Positions 23,970-34,084 of a DNA stretch of 64,000 nt are shown here, piece by piece; positions within the stretch are counted from its first letter, which is position 1, and each line of letters opens with the position of its first letter. A program made the translations under genes and the position numbers. Location of the stretch: contig JAGBHK010000008.1 of the NCBI GenBank assembly GCA_017935565.1, positions 1-64,000 on the forward strand, written 5' to 3'. Source of the DNA: Lachnospiraceae bacterium (GTDB lineage Bacteria > Bacillota > Clostridia > Lachnospirales > Lachnospiraceae). The notes under the pieces were generated by a model. That model searched no databases and was not told where the DNA came from. It worked only from the letters and a program-made list of their open reading frames with translations.

Positions 23970-26384
23970 TTACTTCATTACGATGTTTACAATTCTTCCA
24001 GGAACATAGATTTCTTTTACAATATTTCCTGTCAACTTGTCCGCAATCGCTTCCTTTGCCTGTGCAATTGCAATATCCTTTTCTGCATCTTTGTCTATTG
24101 CAATTGTTGCTCTTGTCTTACCATTAATCTGAACAGCAATTTCAACTGTACTGTCTACTGTTTTAGCTTCGTCATACTGTGGCCATGGCTCGTATGCGAT
24201 TGTGTCGCTTGCACCAAGTTTTGCCCATATTTCTTCACCTACGTGTGGACAAATACAAGAGAACATTTTAATCAAACCTTCTGCATATTCTCTTGGGCAC
24301 TTTGAGGCCTTATAAACTTCATTTACAAAAATCATCATCTGGCTGATTGCTGTATTGAAACCAAGCTGTTCAAAGTCATTAGTAACCTTCTTAACTGTCT
24401 GATGATATACTTTTTCAAGGGTACCATCATTCTCCTCCGTGATATTTTCTGGATTTGTGAAGAAGTTCCATACACGAGTAATAAACTTTCTCGCACCAAC
24501 AACACCATTAGAGTTCCATGGTTTAGACACTTCAAGAGGTCCCATGAACATCTCATATAATCTTAATGTATCTGCACCATACTCTTCTACGATATCACTT
24601 GGATTTACAACGAACTCAGGGAAACGTTTACCCATTTTAATGCCGTTTTCACCTAAAATCATACCCTGATGAACTAATTTCTGGAATGGTTCTTTTACCG
24701 GTGATAAGCCCTTGTCATATAAAAAGCGATTCCATATACGTGCGTACATCAAGTGACCTACTGCATGCTCAGGTCCACCTACATATAAATCAACTGGCAA
24801 CCAATGTTTCAACAATTCCTGATTTGCAAATTCTTCATCATTATTTGGATCAATATATCTCATATAATACCATGATGAACCTGCAGAACCTGGCATTGTA
24901 GATGTCTCACGGATACCTTTTACTCCGTTTGCATTGTACTGTTTCCATTCTTCAGCATTTTCAAGAGGTGCTTTACCATTTTTGCCCTTGTAATCTTCAA
25001 GTTCTGGTAAAATAAGTGGTAATTCTTCGTCTGGAATAAAGTAAATATCTCCATCCTCTTTATAAACACATGGAACAGGTTCGCCCCAATATCTCTGACG
25101 TGCAAAGATCCACTCACGGAAATGATAATTTACTTTTCTTCTTGCAACATTTTTATTCTCTAATTTTACTGTAATAGCCTCTTTTGCATCTTCTACAGTA
25201 AGACCTGTAAATTCTTCTGAATTAATTAACTTGCAGCCTTTTCCAAGGTAATCCTGTTTTTCAAATGCACATTCAGAAACATCGCGTCCTTCAATAACCT
25301 GAATCATATCGATATTATGAGCAATTGCATATTCAAAATCACGCTGGTCATGGCTAGGAACCGCCATAACTGCACCTGTACCATAGCTTGCAAGTACGAA
25401 GTCACCAATGAAAAGTGGCACTTCTTTGCCGTTTACAGGATTGATTGCATATAAACCTTTTAATGGACAACCAGATTTTGTCTTATTTAATTCTGTACGG
25501 TCCATATCATTTTTCTTCAATGTCTCATCGATATATGCCTGTACTTCTTCCTTATTCTCTACACGATCCATAAGGCCTTTTACGATTTCTCCGTCTGGAG
25601 CAAGTACCATAAATGTGATACCATAAATAGTTTCAATACAAGTTGTAAAAATAGAGAAACTACCACCACCTACGATTTCAAAATCAACTTCTACACCAGT
25701 ACTCTTACCAATCCAGTTCTTCTGAATCTCTTTAGTAGAATTTGGCCAGTCAATTTCTTCTAATCCTTCTAATAATTTTTCAGCAAATGCAGGCTGATCA
25801 ATTACCCATTGCTTCATATTCTTTCTAACAACTGGATAACCACCACGTTCTGATTTACCGTCAATTACTTCGTCATTTGATAAAACAGTACCTAATTCTT
25901 CACACCAGTTAACTGGCATATCAATATGTTTTGCATAACCATCTTCGTATAATTTTTTAAAAATCCACTGTGTCCATTTATAAAATGATGGGTCAGAAGT
26001 TGCAATCACTTTTGACCAGTCATAGTCAAATCCTAACTCTTTTAACTGCTTTGAGAAAGTCTCAATATTCTGCTGTGTAAATCCGTTTGGATGATTACCT
26101 GTAGAAACTGCATACTGTTCTGCTGGTAAACCAAATGAATCGTAACCCATCGGATGAAGGACATTGTAGCCCTGCATACGTTTCATACGTGACATAATAT
26201 CTGTAGCTGTATATCCTTCTGGATGTCCAGCATGAAGACCTACACCTGATGGATAAGGGAACATATCAAGCGCATAGTACTTTGGCTTACTAAAATCCCA
26301 AACATCCGTCTTAAAAGTCTCATTTTCTTCCCAATAATTCTGCCATTTTTTCTCAACAACTTTGTGATTGTATAATTCTGCCAT
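23970..26384 (-). CDS. leuS: Leucyl-tRNA synthetase
   Basis: Charges tRNA-Leu. The class I signature reads YPSGVGLHAGH (HAGH at residues 51-54). The editing-domain region with GTGAVMAVPSHDQRD is intact. The KMSKS loop is altered to KMGKR (GENGIKMGKRFPEFV), a variant I believe also occurs in related Clostridia. The C-terminal anticodon and tRNA-binding parts are present. 804 residues. ATG 26384 is preferred because GGAG lies 6 bases upstream; an in-frame ATG at 26408 precedes it. I see no T-box leader; only about 70 bases separate it from the upstream SGNH gene. Confidence 0.97.
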   Translation of the reverse strand: MAELYNHKVVEKKWQNYWEENETFKTDVWDFSKPKYYALDMFPYPSGVGLHAGHPEGYTATDIMSRMKRMQGYNVLHPMGYDSFGLPAEQYAVSTGNHPNGFTQQNIETFSKQLKELGFDYDWSKVIATSDPSFYKWTQWIFKKLYEDGYAKHIDMPVNWCEELGTVLSNDEVIDGKSERGGYPVVRKNMKQWVIDQPAFAEKLLEGLEEIDWPNSTKEIQKNWIGKSTGVEVDFEIVGGGSFSIFTTCIETIYGITFMVLAPDGEIVKGLMDRVENKEEVQAYIDETLKKNDMDRTELNKTKSGCPLKGLYAINPVNGKEVPLFIGDFVLASYGTGAVMAVPSHDQRDFEYAIAHNIDMIQVIEGRDVSECAFEKQDYLGKGCKLINSEEFTGLTVEDAKEAITVKLENKNVARRKVNYHFREWIFARQRYWGEPVPCVYKEDGDIYFIPDEELPLILPELEDYKGKNGKAPLENAEEWKQYNANGVKGIRETSTMPGSAGSSWYYMRYIDPNNDEEFANQELLKHWLPVDLYVGGPEHAVGHLMYARIWNRFLYDKGLSPVKEPFQKLVHQGMILGENGIKMGKRFPEFVVNPSDIVEEYGADTLRLYEMFMGPLEVSKPWNSNGVVGARKFITRVWNFFTNPENITEENDGTLEKVYHQTVKKVTNDFEQLGFNTAISQMMIFVNEVYKASKCPREYAEGLIKMFSCICPHVGEEIWAKLGASDTIAYEPWPQYDEAKTVDSTVEIAVQINGKTRATIAIDKDAEKDIAIAQAKEAIADKLTGNIVKEIYVPGRIVNIVMK

Positions 26385-26457
26385 AACTAACTCCTTTAGT
26401 CTCTTCATTTTGTTTTTTTATTTTAATACATCAAATGTATTTTTTCAATATTTAATA

Positions 26458-27495
26458 TTATTCGCTGGCTTTCACACCAACGCCCACTTCTTTGATTAAT
26501 TCTTCAAACCAATATTGTGAATAGAATTTTTCATAGAAATGTAATCCGTCTGGATTAAATACTGATGGATGCTCATACACAATATGTCCTCCATCTATAA
26601 ATTCAATCCCCATTGTGACACAAACCTTGTATAATTCAACATTAAAGTCATTAATATACTTCATACGAGGTTGCTCTATTATAAATTCATCTGTAACAGG
26701 AAATACTGCTGCAACAATAATTCTAGTATTAGGTAATGCAGTTTTTATTTCCTCTAATAATCCTTTATACCTTGCAACCAATTCTGCTCTAGCTGTTGCA
26801 GAAGTAGATAATGAATTAACTCCGTAATTTAACACTATTGTTTCAGGATTACTTGCTAGTAACTCCTGCATATAAGTTTCTAAATGATCTAATCCAACAC
26901 CATTTTTCGCAATAATCTTATCTTTACCAAGCAAATTTCCACTTCTCATAGCCAAGGTTCTTGAATCACCACAGAATATTACGCCTTCAAAAGCTTCATC
27001 GTATGTGATTTCGCCTTCTCTAATATCTGATAGAAGCTTGTCTGCCTCCTTGCTATCGTACTCATATAAAATATAATTATTAGTTGAAGTAATAGAATTC
27101 AAACTTACTCCATATACTTTTACTGTTGTCTTCAATCCTGCATACTCTAGTTCAAACTCGTTATTACCTTGCGTTATAGGTCCTAATGATTGATTCCAAT
27201 CTGTAACTTGGATTCTTGCACCATTTTCTGTAACACCATATACTTTTACTGATTTATTATCAAGATAATCGCCCGTATAAGTAAGTGTTTTTTTATTTTC
27301 AGCATAAATGTCTACGAAAATATGAACATTGTCTTCTATAACAACTTCAACCGACTCAGGTTCTGGCTCAGTTTTTGGTTTATCAGTATTAATAATAACT
27401 ACTGTTATTACACAACTTACAACAACCATAACTGTACACAATATTACCAAAATCTTATCAAATGCAGACTTTTTTGTTTTATTACTTGTTTTCAC
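26458..27495 (-). CDS. Membrane-anchored SGNH/GDSL-hydrolase-like protein
   Basis: 345 residues, GTG start with GGAG 7 bases upstream. An N-terminal membrane anchor (about 14-35, ILVILCTVMVVVSCVITVVI) is followed by a Pro/Glu linker, an Ig-like beta domain (about 50-150; LTYTGDYLDNKSVKVYG), and a C-terminal SGNH-type hydrolase domain with block I FCGDSRTLAM, block III NYGVNS, and block V DGLHFYEKF. Such anchored esterases often remove acyl groups from cell-wall polysaccharides; the substrate here is unknown. It lies between leuS and another anchored protein in the same direction. Confidence 0.75.
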   Translation of the reverse strand: MKTSNKTKKSAFDKILVILCTVMVVVSCVITVVIINTDKPKTEPEPESVEVVIEDNVHIFVDIYAENKKTLTYTGDYLDNKSVKVYGVTENGARIQVTDWNQSLGPITQGNNEFELEYAGLKTTVKVYGVSLNSITSTNNYILYEYDSKEADKLLSDIREGEITYDEAFEGVIFCGDSRTLAMRSGNLLGKDKIIAKNGVGLDHLETYMQELLASNPETIVLNYGVNSLSTSATARAELVARYKGLLEEIKTALPNTRIIVAAVFPVTDEFIIEQPRMKYINDFNVELYKVCVTMGIEFIDGGHIVYEHPSVFNPDGLHFYEKFYSQYWFEELIKEVGVGVKASE

Positions 27496-27523
27496 TGTTA
27501 TTCTCCATTCTAATTCACATTAT

Positions 27524-28102
27524 TTATTCAACAATGTATTCATATGATGTCTTTGAAATAATATATTCATTATCTGCGGCAGCATTTTCATCTACATACG
27601 CAATAATTTCAACCACATCTCCCACATCATAAGAATCTTTTTCTTTGTTAACACTAAAAATAACATTTTCTTTTACAAATTCACTGCACAATGAATTATC
27701 TAATACAACTTTTCCCGCTTGCGAATCATAACTAATTGTTAAATCTTTAAATACATCCAGTTTGGTTCCTTCATTCAAACCATCTACCAAATAAACATAG
27801 ATGTCCTCATTAATTTGAACATTCGCCTTCTCTGTAATCTTAACTGAAATTACATCGCCATTTGAAATCATATTTGTTTTGTTAATTTCGTATGAAAACT
27901 TTTCAGTATCCAAGCCTGATTTTTCAATAAAATCCGGATTAACTTTCACATTAGCATATCCATATCCGTCACATCCAAGTATTTCAACTACAAAAACCTC
28001 ATTGATATCGTAGGATTTACTCTTTTTTATGCCTAAATATGAACAGACGCCAATACCAATTAGCGCAACTGCAACTGTTGCTATAATATAATTCTTCTTC
28101 AT
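27524..28102 (-). CDS. Unknown anchored extracytoplasmic protein
   Basis: 192 residues. N-terminal hydrophobic anchor (about 5-23, IIATVAVALIGIGVCSYLGI); the Cys of IGVC could be a lipobox, though weak. The outside part has two beta-rich segments beginning YDINEVFVVEILGCDGYGYA and, near 95-175, a second similar one (YDVGDVVEIIAYVDENAAAD), perhaps a repeated domain. No catalytic motif. GAGGT precedes the ATG. The downstream SGNH gene begins 28 bases later, so the two are probably co-transcribed. Confidence 0.6.
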   Translation of the reverse strand: MKKNYIIATVAVALIGIGVCSYLGIKKSKSYDINEVFVVEILGCDGYGYANVKVNPDFIEKSGLDTEKFSYEINKTNMISNGDVISVKITEKANVQINEDIYVYLVDGLNEGTKLDVFKDLTISYDSQAGKVVLDNSLCSEFVKENVIFSVNKEKDSYDVGDVVEIIAYVDENAAADNEYIISKTSYEYIVE

Positions 28103-28192
28103 AAAAACCTCATCTTTCTTAAATTTAAACTCCTAAACAATTATTATACAACATATCCAAAGATATTTCCATAAATTTCTTTCAGAATCTTA

Positions 28193-28242
28193 AATTCACA
28201 ATGTAGATTCTTTCACTATATTAAGAATCTACATTGCGAATT
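28193..28242. repeat. 20-bp inverted repeat in the divergent tyrA region
   Basis: AATTCACAATGTAGATTCTT (28193-28212) pairs with AAGAATCTACATTGCGAATT (28223-28242) with one mismatch and a 10-base loop. Its right arm includes the tyrA -35 region. The core AATTCGCAA(A/T)GTAGAT is shared with the outer arm beside the palindromic element at 16301-16313, suggesting a dispersed small palindrome family. Confidence 0.8.
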
Positions 28243-28261
28243 AAATTTTATGTGATATAAT
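28234..28261 (+). promoter_or_regulatory. Promoter for tyrA, overlapping the inverted repeat
   Basis: TTGCGA (28234-28239), 16-base spacer, TATAAT (28256-28261). The -35 box lies in the 3' arm of the 28193-28242 inverted repeat, so a protein or cruciform there could affect initiation. Confidence 0.6.
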
Positions 28262-28314
28262 ATTTTATATTTTAGTTTATAGTTGCGTTTTGACGCATCA
28301 GATTGGAGATTATT

Positions 28315-29415
28315 ATGAAATCATACACTTATGGTTTTATTGGATTAGGCTTGATTGGTGCATCCATTGCCAAATCCATTAGACGAGTATATAAAGATTG
28401 CACTATCATTGGATATAATCGCAGCGAAGGTGCTAGAACACTTGCACTTTCTGATGGTACAATCGATGTTGCCACTGATAAAATCGATGAGAATTTTTCA
28501 AAATGTGATTACATTTTTTTGTGTACTCCAGTTGAGTATAATTGCGAATATTTGAAGCAATTAAAAAACATTATTAAAGATGATTGTATAATTACAGATG
28601 TTGGCAGTACAAAAGAGTCTATCCACAAAATGGTTTCATCTGAAGGTTTAGAGAAAAATTTCATCGGTGGGCATCCTATGGCAGGTTCTGAAAAAACAGG
28701 ATACGAAAACTCAAGCGACAGACTTGTTGAAAATGCATTTTTTGCAATCACGCCTACCAAAGATTCGCCTCGTGAAAAAATAGATGAATACAAACAACTT
28801 GTTACAGATATTGGTGCTATACCAGTTATTTTATCTTGCGAGGAACATGATTTTTGTGTGGCTGGCATTTCACATTTACCACATATTATCGCTTCACAGC
28901 TTGTTAATTTGGTACACGATAATGATATACCAAGTCAAACTATGCATCAGCTTGCTGCAGGTGGTTTCAAGGACATTACAAGAATTGCATCTTCATCTTC
29001 TAATATGTGGGAACAGATTTGTATGACAAATACATCCAATATTGTTACTCTTCTTGACAAATATATTGGACTCTTGTCAAAGACCAAATACGAACTTGAA
29101 CAAAAAAATGGTAAGTACATATATGATATGTTCACCGATAGTCGTGAATACAGAGATACCTTTGAAGAACGTGGTCATGGACCTATACAAAAAACTTTCA
29201 GACTTTATACAGATATTATTGATGAAACAGGAGCCATTGCTAGAATCTCAACTATATTAGCACTTAATAAAATCAACATCAAAAATATCGGCATAACTCA
29301 TAACAGAGAGTTCCAAGAGGGCGTTCTTGCAATTGAATTCGAATCTCAAAATGATATGGATATGGCTAAAGATACTCTTATTAAATTTGGATTCACTGTA
29401 CATAATCCAAGATAA
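28315..29415 (+). CDS. tyrA: Prephenate dehydrogenase with C-terminal ACT domain
   Basis: Oxidises prephenate to 4-hydroxyphenylpyruvate for tyrosine synthesis. The NAD-binding motif FIGLGLIGAS is N-terminal. Catalytic-domain segments include GGHPMAGSEKTGYENS, HDFCVAGISHLPH and the helical dimer domain. The C-terminal ACT domain (about 295-366, ETGAIARISTILALNKINI) likely binds tyrosine for feedback control. ATG 28315 is chosen because GGAG (28306-28309) lies upstream; a TTG extension to 28303 would include that site. Convergent with aroA of the same pathway across a shared terminator. Confidence 0.95.
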   Translation: MKSYTYGFIGLGLIGASIAKSIRRVYKDCTIIGYNRSEGARTLALSDGTIDVATDKIDENFSKCDYIFLCTPVEYNCEYLKQLKNIIKDDCIITDVGSTKESIHKMVSSEGLEKNFIGGHPMAGSEKTGYENSSDRLVENAFFAITPTKDSPREKIDEYKQLVTDIGAIPVILSCEEHDFCVAGISHLPHIIASQLVNLVHDNDIPSQTMHQLAAGGFKDITRIASSSSNMWEQICMTNTSNIVTLLDKYIGLLSKTKYELEQKNGKYIYDMFTDSREYRDTFEERGHGPIQKTFRLYTDIIDETGAIARISTILALNKINIKNIGITHNREFQEGVLAIEFESQNDMDMAKDTLIKFGFTVHNPR

Positions 29416-29434
29416 TTATAAAAATAAAGTTTGC

Positions 29435-29486
29435 AAAAAAGGAATGAGTTTAAACTTAAATAATAGGTTTAAACTCATCCTTTTTT
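29435..29486. terminator. Bidirectional terminator between tyrA and aroA
   Basis: ATGAGTTTAAAC (29444-29455) pairs with GTTTAAACTCAT (29467-29478), extended by AAAAAGG and CCTTTTTT on the two sides, giving U runs on either strand. Confidence 0.92.
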
Positions 29487-29490
29487 ATCA

Positions 29491-30762
29491 TTAGCACAAT
29501 GTATCTAATAGGTCAAAATATTCCTCAAAGGTCTTTCTGCAACACATAGGATTTGTAATCACAATTCCTTCGCCCAAAAGACCTGTAACCGCAAAAGACA
29601 TTGCTACTCTATGGTCATCATAAGTTTCTATACGTGCAGGATTAATGTCACCATTATAGATAACTATGCTATCTTCGCTTTCCTCACATTTAATACCCAT
29701 TCTTGTGAGTTCACTAGCCATAGCGTGAAGTCTGTCACACTCTTGACCTCTAAGATGTGCGACATTCTTAATTGTTACTGGTGAATTTGCAAATGGCGCA
29801 ATTGCCGCCAATGTAAGCGCCTGATCTGAAAAATTATTCATATCAACCTCAACGCCTTTGAGTTTACCAGTTTCAGGTCCAATTACGACAATACCTTCAT
29901 CAGTATCCTCGACATAACACCCCATAGTTTCTAACAATTTAACAAACCTGATATCACCTTGCATACTGTCAAAATGCACATTATAAACCAAAGCCTTGCA
30001 ACTATTAGTCGCAGCCATTGCATAAAAATAGCATGCCGCAGATACATCTGGCTCAATTTGATACGTAGTTCCTGTATACGCCTCGTCCGAAACATAATAA
30101 TCACCTTCAGAAAAAGCAACAAGTTTTCCAAATGAGGCCATCATCTTTCTTGTAATGTCAATATATGAACCAGTCTTCTTTTCGCTTGTAATATGTATCT
30201 TAATTCCACCCTTAACGAGCATTCCTGTCATAAGAAGTGCACTTAAAAACTGGCTGCTCTTACTAATATCAAGGCATATTTCATTCTTAAGCCCCAAATT
30301 TCCCCCTGTTTCTATAGGTAGACAACCTTCATTTTCCAAATATTTGATATTTGCGCCCATAGAAATGAGTGCATCAAACAATGGTTTCATTGGTCTTTTC
30401 TTCATTTGTTCAGAAGCATCAATCACATAAGTTCCTTCTGACAACGCAAGATATGCCGTTAAAAATCTAGCTGCAGTTCCAGCACTTCCCACATATACTT
30501 TAGCGTTTTTATTTGGAATGTCGCCACCAAGGCCATTAACAACAACCTCTTTTTTTTCTTCATCAATATTTACTTCAAATCCTAAATCAATAAGTGCCTG
30601 TAAGAAATGTCTTGAATCATCACTAAACAAAACTCCCTGAAGTTTTGTTTTTCCTTTAGTCATTGCAGCTATCAACAAAGCTCTGTTTGTAATACTTTTC
30701 GAACCTGGTACCGCCACCCTTATATCCTTAGTTTTCAAATGTTTAACCTTATATTCGTTCAT
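29491..30762 (-). CDS. aroA: 3-phosphoshikimate 1-carboxyvinyltransferase (EPSP synthase)
   Basis: Joins shikimate 3-phosphate and phosphoenolpyruvate in the chorismate pathway. Visible: VPGSKSITNRALLIAAMTKG (N-terminal PEP and S3P site), GSAGTAARFLTAYLA, KKRPMKPL, and the catalytic Asp region NNFSDQALTLAA, plus RGQECDRLHAM. 423 residues from ATG 30762 (AGGAAG 8 bases upstream; a GTG three bases earlier is less likely). Follows queA by 14 bases. It is the last gene of the long minus-strand series. Confidence 0.96.
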   Translation of the reverse strand: MNEYKVKHLKTKDIRVAVPGSKSITNRALLIAAMTKGKTKLQGVLFSDDSRHFLQALIDLGFEVNIDEEKKEVVVNGLGGDIPNKNAKVYVGSAGTAARFLTAYLALSEGTYVIDASEQMKKRPMKPLFDALISMGANIKYLENEGCLPIETGGNLGLKNEICLDISKSSQFLSALLMTGMLVKGGIKIHITSEKKTGSYIDITRKMMASFGKLVAFSEGDYYVSDEAYTGTTYQIEPDVSAACYFYAMAATNSCKALVYNVHFDSMQGDIRFVKLLETMGCYVEDTDEGIVVIGPETGKLKGVEVDMNNFSDQALTLAAIAPFANSPVTIKNVAHLRGQECDRLHAMASELTRMGIKCEESEDSIVIYNGDINPARIETYDDHRVAMSFAVTGLLGEGIVITNPMCCRKTFEEYFDLLDTLC

Positions 30763-30776
30763 CACATTTACTTCCT

Positions 30777-31802
30777 TTATATGATAATCATAGCATCGCC
30801 AAAACTAAAGAATCTATATTTATCCTCTACTGCTTTTTCGTACGCATTTAACATTATCTCCCTTGAAGAAAATGCAGACACTAACATTAAAAGTGTAGAC
30901 TCTGGCAAGTGGAAATTCGTAATAAGTCCATCTATCATCTTAAACTTATATCCTGGATAAATAAATATCTCTGTATTCTTACTTTCTGCTCTTAATATAC
31001 CATCTTCACCAGTTGCAGATTCCAATGTTCTACAACTTGTTGTACCAACAGCTATTACTCGCTTGCCATTCTTTTTCGCATTGTTTATCTTTTCAGCTTC
31101 GGCTTCTTCAATCATATAAAACTCTGAATGCATATGATGTTCCAAAATATTATCAACCTTTACCGGTCTAAATGTGCCAAGACCTACATGAAGTGTAACA
31201 TTTGCAATAACAATGCCTTTATCTTCAATCTTCTTCAATAATTCTTTTGTAAAATGCAAACCTGCTGTAGGAGCCGCTGCTGAACCTTCATGTTTAGCAT
31301 ACACAGTCTGGTATCTGTTTTTATCCTGTAATTTATGTGTAATATATGGCGGCAAAGGCATCTGACCTAATTTGTCAAGTATCTCCTCGAAAATACCTTC
31401 ATATTCGAACTGAATAAGTCTATTGCCTTCTTCAACCACATCTATAACTGTACCTACAAGAAGTCCTTCACCAAAAATAATTTTTGTTCCAGGCTTACAC
31501 TTTCTTCCTGGTTTTACAAGTGTTTCCCATATATCATTTTCTCTACGTTTTAATAATAAAACCTCAATAACCGCTCCAGTTCCTTCGCGTTCTCCCATCA
31601 ATCTAGCTGGAATAACCTTTGTATTATTAATAACAAGGCAATCCCCTTCATTTAAATAATCTATAACATCCTTAAATATCTTATGCTCAATCAATCCATT
31701 TTCTCTATCTACATGCATCAATCTACTAGAAGAACGGTCTTCTATAGGGTCTTGCGCTATTAGTTCCTCTGGTAAATCATAATAAAAATCTTTTAACTGC
31801 AT
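30777..31802 (-). CDS. queA: S-adenosylmethionine:tRNA ribosyltransferase-isomerase
   Basis: Makes epoxyqueuosine at tRNA wobble position 34 by transferring the ribose moiety of SAM. Visible: [60 protein letters not shown] and [18 protein letters not shown]. 341 residues from ATG 31802. The frame extends upstream to 31892, but that extension would overlap the spoIID-like stop at 31810 and matches nothing. tgt, a common neighbour, is absent here. Confidence 0.96.
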   Translation of the reverse strand: MQLKDFYYDLPEELIAQDPIEDRSSSRLMHVDRENGLIEHKIFKDVIDYLNEGDCLVINNTKVIPARLMGEREGTGAVIEVLLLKRRENDIWETLVKPGRKCKPGTKIIFGEGLLVGTVIDVVEEGNRLIQFEYEGIFEEILDKLGQMPLPPYITHKLQDKNRYQTVYAKHEGSAAAPTAGLHFTKELLKKIEDKGIVIANVTLHVGLGTFRPVKVDNILEHHMHSEFYMIEEAEAEKINNAKKNGKRVIAVGTTSCRTLESATGEDGILRAESKNTEIFIYPGYKFKMIDGLITNFHLPESTLLMLVSAFSSREIMLNAYEKAVEDKYRFFSFGDAMIII

Positions 31803-31809
31803 CCTAAAC

Positions 31810-33327
31810 CTACTTTCTAATCTCAACATTTGTATAATAATGCTGCAATATTTCCTTGTATGTGAATCCGTTTTCTGCCATTCCTCTTGCACCTGACTGA
31901 CTCATTCCTACGCCATGCCCATATCCCATGCCTGCAAGATAAAATGTATCTGCATCTTTAGGTGCGACTCTTGGATAATTAGTTAAATTATCTGCACTTA
32001 AAACCACGTATTGGTCAATATTTTGCGAGGCCTTTGTCGCCCCACCTTTTCCACTAATAATATATGAACTTCCAATGTCCACCGCAGAAACCTTACTATC
32101 AGTCACAACTGAAACATAATCCGGATTATCATCATATTTTACCACTTTATATTTTGTACTGTAAATACTAAAATATATTCTTAATTTTTCCTTAGTAATA
32201 GTGTGTTTTCCCTTATCTCCTATTACTTCCATTGCATACACTCTATTAGAATTTGTATATATACAAGGTCTAATGTCCGTTATATTTCCAACATCAATGT
32301 TATTTTCTAAAAGCACTTTCTTTATATCGTCTTTTGTAAATTCTTTAATCCATGGATCAAGTTCTGGATTCAATTCATATATATCCGAAACCTGTCTTAA
32401 ATACCCATAAGGACTTCCCCACACATCTTCTACGTTTTCGGTACTTCCACCACTAGTTGAGGAATAATAACCTCTTACAACTTGATTTTTATAATAAATC
32501 ATCTCGCCAGTTGTCGCTTTAACAGCTGCGATACTTCGTTCATGTTCACTATTATATCCTCTATACACTTGACTTTGGGATGTATCATTTATTGTATAAG
32601 GCGAAGAAACATTGGTTGAACCACCAAATCCTGCCTGACACACCGCATAACTTCTTGCACATACCGCTTGCGATTTTAATGCTTCCATATGCCAACTTGC
32701 CGTCATCTCACATGCAACAACACTATAAAGGTATTCTTCCAATTCAACAATATTTATAGTTTTCAATTTACTATTACCATATGTACCAATTTCAATTCTG
32801 CCACGATATTGTCTCTCACCTAAATCCACATATACTCCATCATCCGATGCGAACTGTGGGTACTGACCTCTATCATCAATTGTATACAATATATCAATTT
32901 CATTTGACTTAAGTCTTACCGCATATTTATCAGTTTTACCACTATTAAGGGTCGCAACTGACCATTGTCCGACGTATGTTAGCATCGGTATTGCATTATT
33001 ACCTTTGTCTTTAGCGGCTTTTAAAGCATCCTCATAAGATGAATAGCTACCACTTACAGAAAAACTGTCTTTGTATGGAATAAAAGTTATTTCTCCTTTT
33101 ATTGTAATTTCTTCATTAAATGAATTATTCACACAATATCCTAGTACAATCGACTTATTTCTTATGGTCATAGATGACATATTATGGTAAATGCCCTCAA
33201 GTCCAACTCTAATAACACTAGTATCTCCTGGCGCTGCAATGCCCTCAGACTTAGTGTTATAAATGCACAAGAAAAATATAAATATAATCAATATTAAATT
33301 TTTAAATATCTTATTTAAATTCTTCAT
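31810..33327 (-). CDS. SpoIID/LytB-domain protein (SpoIID-like)
   Basis: 505 residues. N-terminal signal or membrane anchor (about 10-25). SpoIID domain with [35 protein letters not shown], and the C-terminal [18 protein letters not shown]. SpoIID is a lytic transglycosylase that degrades glycan stripped by SpoIIP during engulfment; this gene's longer N-terminal part (30-180) has beta-rich SPOR-like material ([20 protein letters not shown]). Adjacent to queA as in several Clostridia. AAAGG lies very close to the ATG, so the start is less certain. Whether it is the sporulation protein or a vegetative paralogue cannot be told. Confidence 0.85.
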   Translation of the reverse strand: MKNLNKIFKNLILIIFIFFLCIYNTKSEGIAAPGDTSVIRVGLEGIYHNMSSMTIRNKSIVLGYCVNNSFNEEITIKGEITFIPYKDSFSVSGSYSSYEDALKAAKDKGNNAIPMLTYVGQWSVATLNSGKTDKYAVRLKSNEIDILYTIDDRGQYPQFASDDGVYVDLGERQYRGRIEIGTYGNSKLKTINIVELEEYLYSVVACEMTASWHMEALKSQAVCARSYAVCQAGFGGSTNVSSPYTINDTSQSQVYRGYNSEHERSIAAVKATTGEMIYYKNQVVRGYYSSTSGGSTENVEDVWGSPYGYLRQVSDIYELNPELDPWIKEFTKDDIKKVLLENNIDVGNITDIRPCIYTNSNRVYAMEVIGDKGKHTITKEKLRIYFSIYSTKYKVVKYDDNPDYVSVVTDSKVSAVDIGSSYIISGKGGATKASQNIDQYVVLSADNLTNYPRVAPKDADTFYLAGMGYGHGVGMSQSGARGMAENGFTYKEILQHYYTNVEIRK

Positions 33328-33341
33328 ACCTTTTAATACAT

Positions 33342-33369
33342 TTAGCAGTAGACATACATCTACTGCTAA
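33342..33369 (-). other. 11-bp hairpin between rpe and the spoIID-like gene
   Basis: TTAGCAGTAGA (33342-33352) pairs with TCTACTGCTAA (33359-33369). It lacks a clear minus-strand T run, so it is a weak or processing-type hairpin rather than an established terminator. Confidence 0.5.
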
Positions 33370-33390
33370 TAATTGTTGTTTTTGTTATTT

Positions 33391-34065
33391 TTACGCTTCT
33401 ACGCTATTGTCATATCCCTTAAACACATCAAGGAAATTCTTAACATTTGCTGTCTTATCACCTTTAAATACTGCTGATCCAGCTACAATGATATTTGCCC
33501 CGGCATCAATTACCGTGTTGACATTATCTAAAGTTATTCCACCATCAACAGAAATATCAACATCAAAGCCTCTTTCATCTATCATTCTTCTAAGTTCACT
33601 GATTTTTCTAGTCATACTTGGAATATATTTTTGTCCTCCAAAACCTGGATTAACACCCATAACAAGAACTAAATCAATGTTTTCAAGCACAAAATCAAGC
33701 ATACTAAGTGATGTCGCTGGATTTAAAGCTACACCAGCCTTACATCCTAATTCTTTAATTTTCGCAATTGTGATGTCAAGCTGATTACACGCTTCAGCAT
33801 GAACAGTAATGATATCTGCTCCTGCATCCTTATATGCCTGCAAAAATCTAAGAGGTTCTGTTACCATAAGATGTACATCAAAAACTGCATCTGTAACTTT
33901 TCTAATACTTCTAATTACTGGCATACCAATGGACATACTTGGAACAAAATTTCCATCCATACAATCAAGATGAATATACTGTGCTCCGGCTGCCACAACT
34001 GTTTGTATTTCTTCTCCTAATTTTGAATAATCCGCAGCTAATACGGAAGGTGATAATTTTATCAT
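33391..34065 (-). CDS. rpe: Ribulose-phosphate 3-epimerase
   Basis: Interconverts ribulose 5-phosphate and xylulose 5-phosphate in the pentose phosphate pathway. TIM-barrel motifs: LSPSVLAADYSKLGEEI, IHLDCMDGNFVPSMSIG, VFDVHLMVTEP, MGVNPGFGGQKYIP, and VDGGITLDN. 224 residues. It follows rsgA by 19 bases, a conserved adjacency in Firmicutes (prkC-rsgA-rpe). AAGGGATG lies upstream of the ATG. Confidence 0.97.
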   Translation of the reverse strand: MIKLSPSVLAADYSKLGEEIQTVVAAGAQYIHLDCMDGNFVPSMSIGMPVIRSIRKVTDAVFDVHLMVTEPLRFLQAYKDAGADIITVHAEACNQLDITIAKIKELGCKAGVALNPATSLSMLDFVLENIDLVLVMGVNPGFGGQKYIPSMTRKISELRRMIDERGFDVDISVDGGITLDNVNTVIDAGANIIVAGSAVFKGDKTANVKNFLDVFKGYDNSVEA

Positions 34066-34084
34066 AAGCCCACATCCCTTTACA

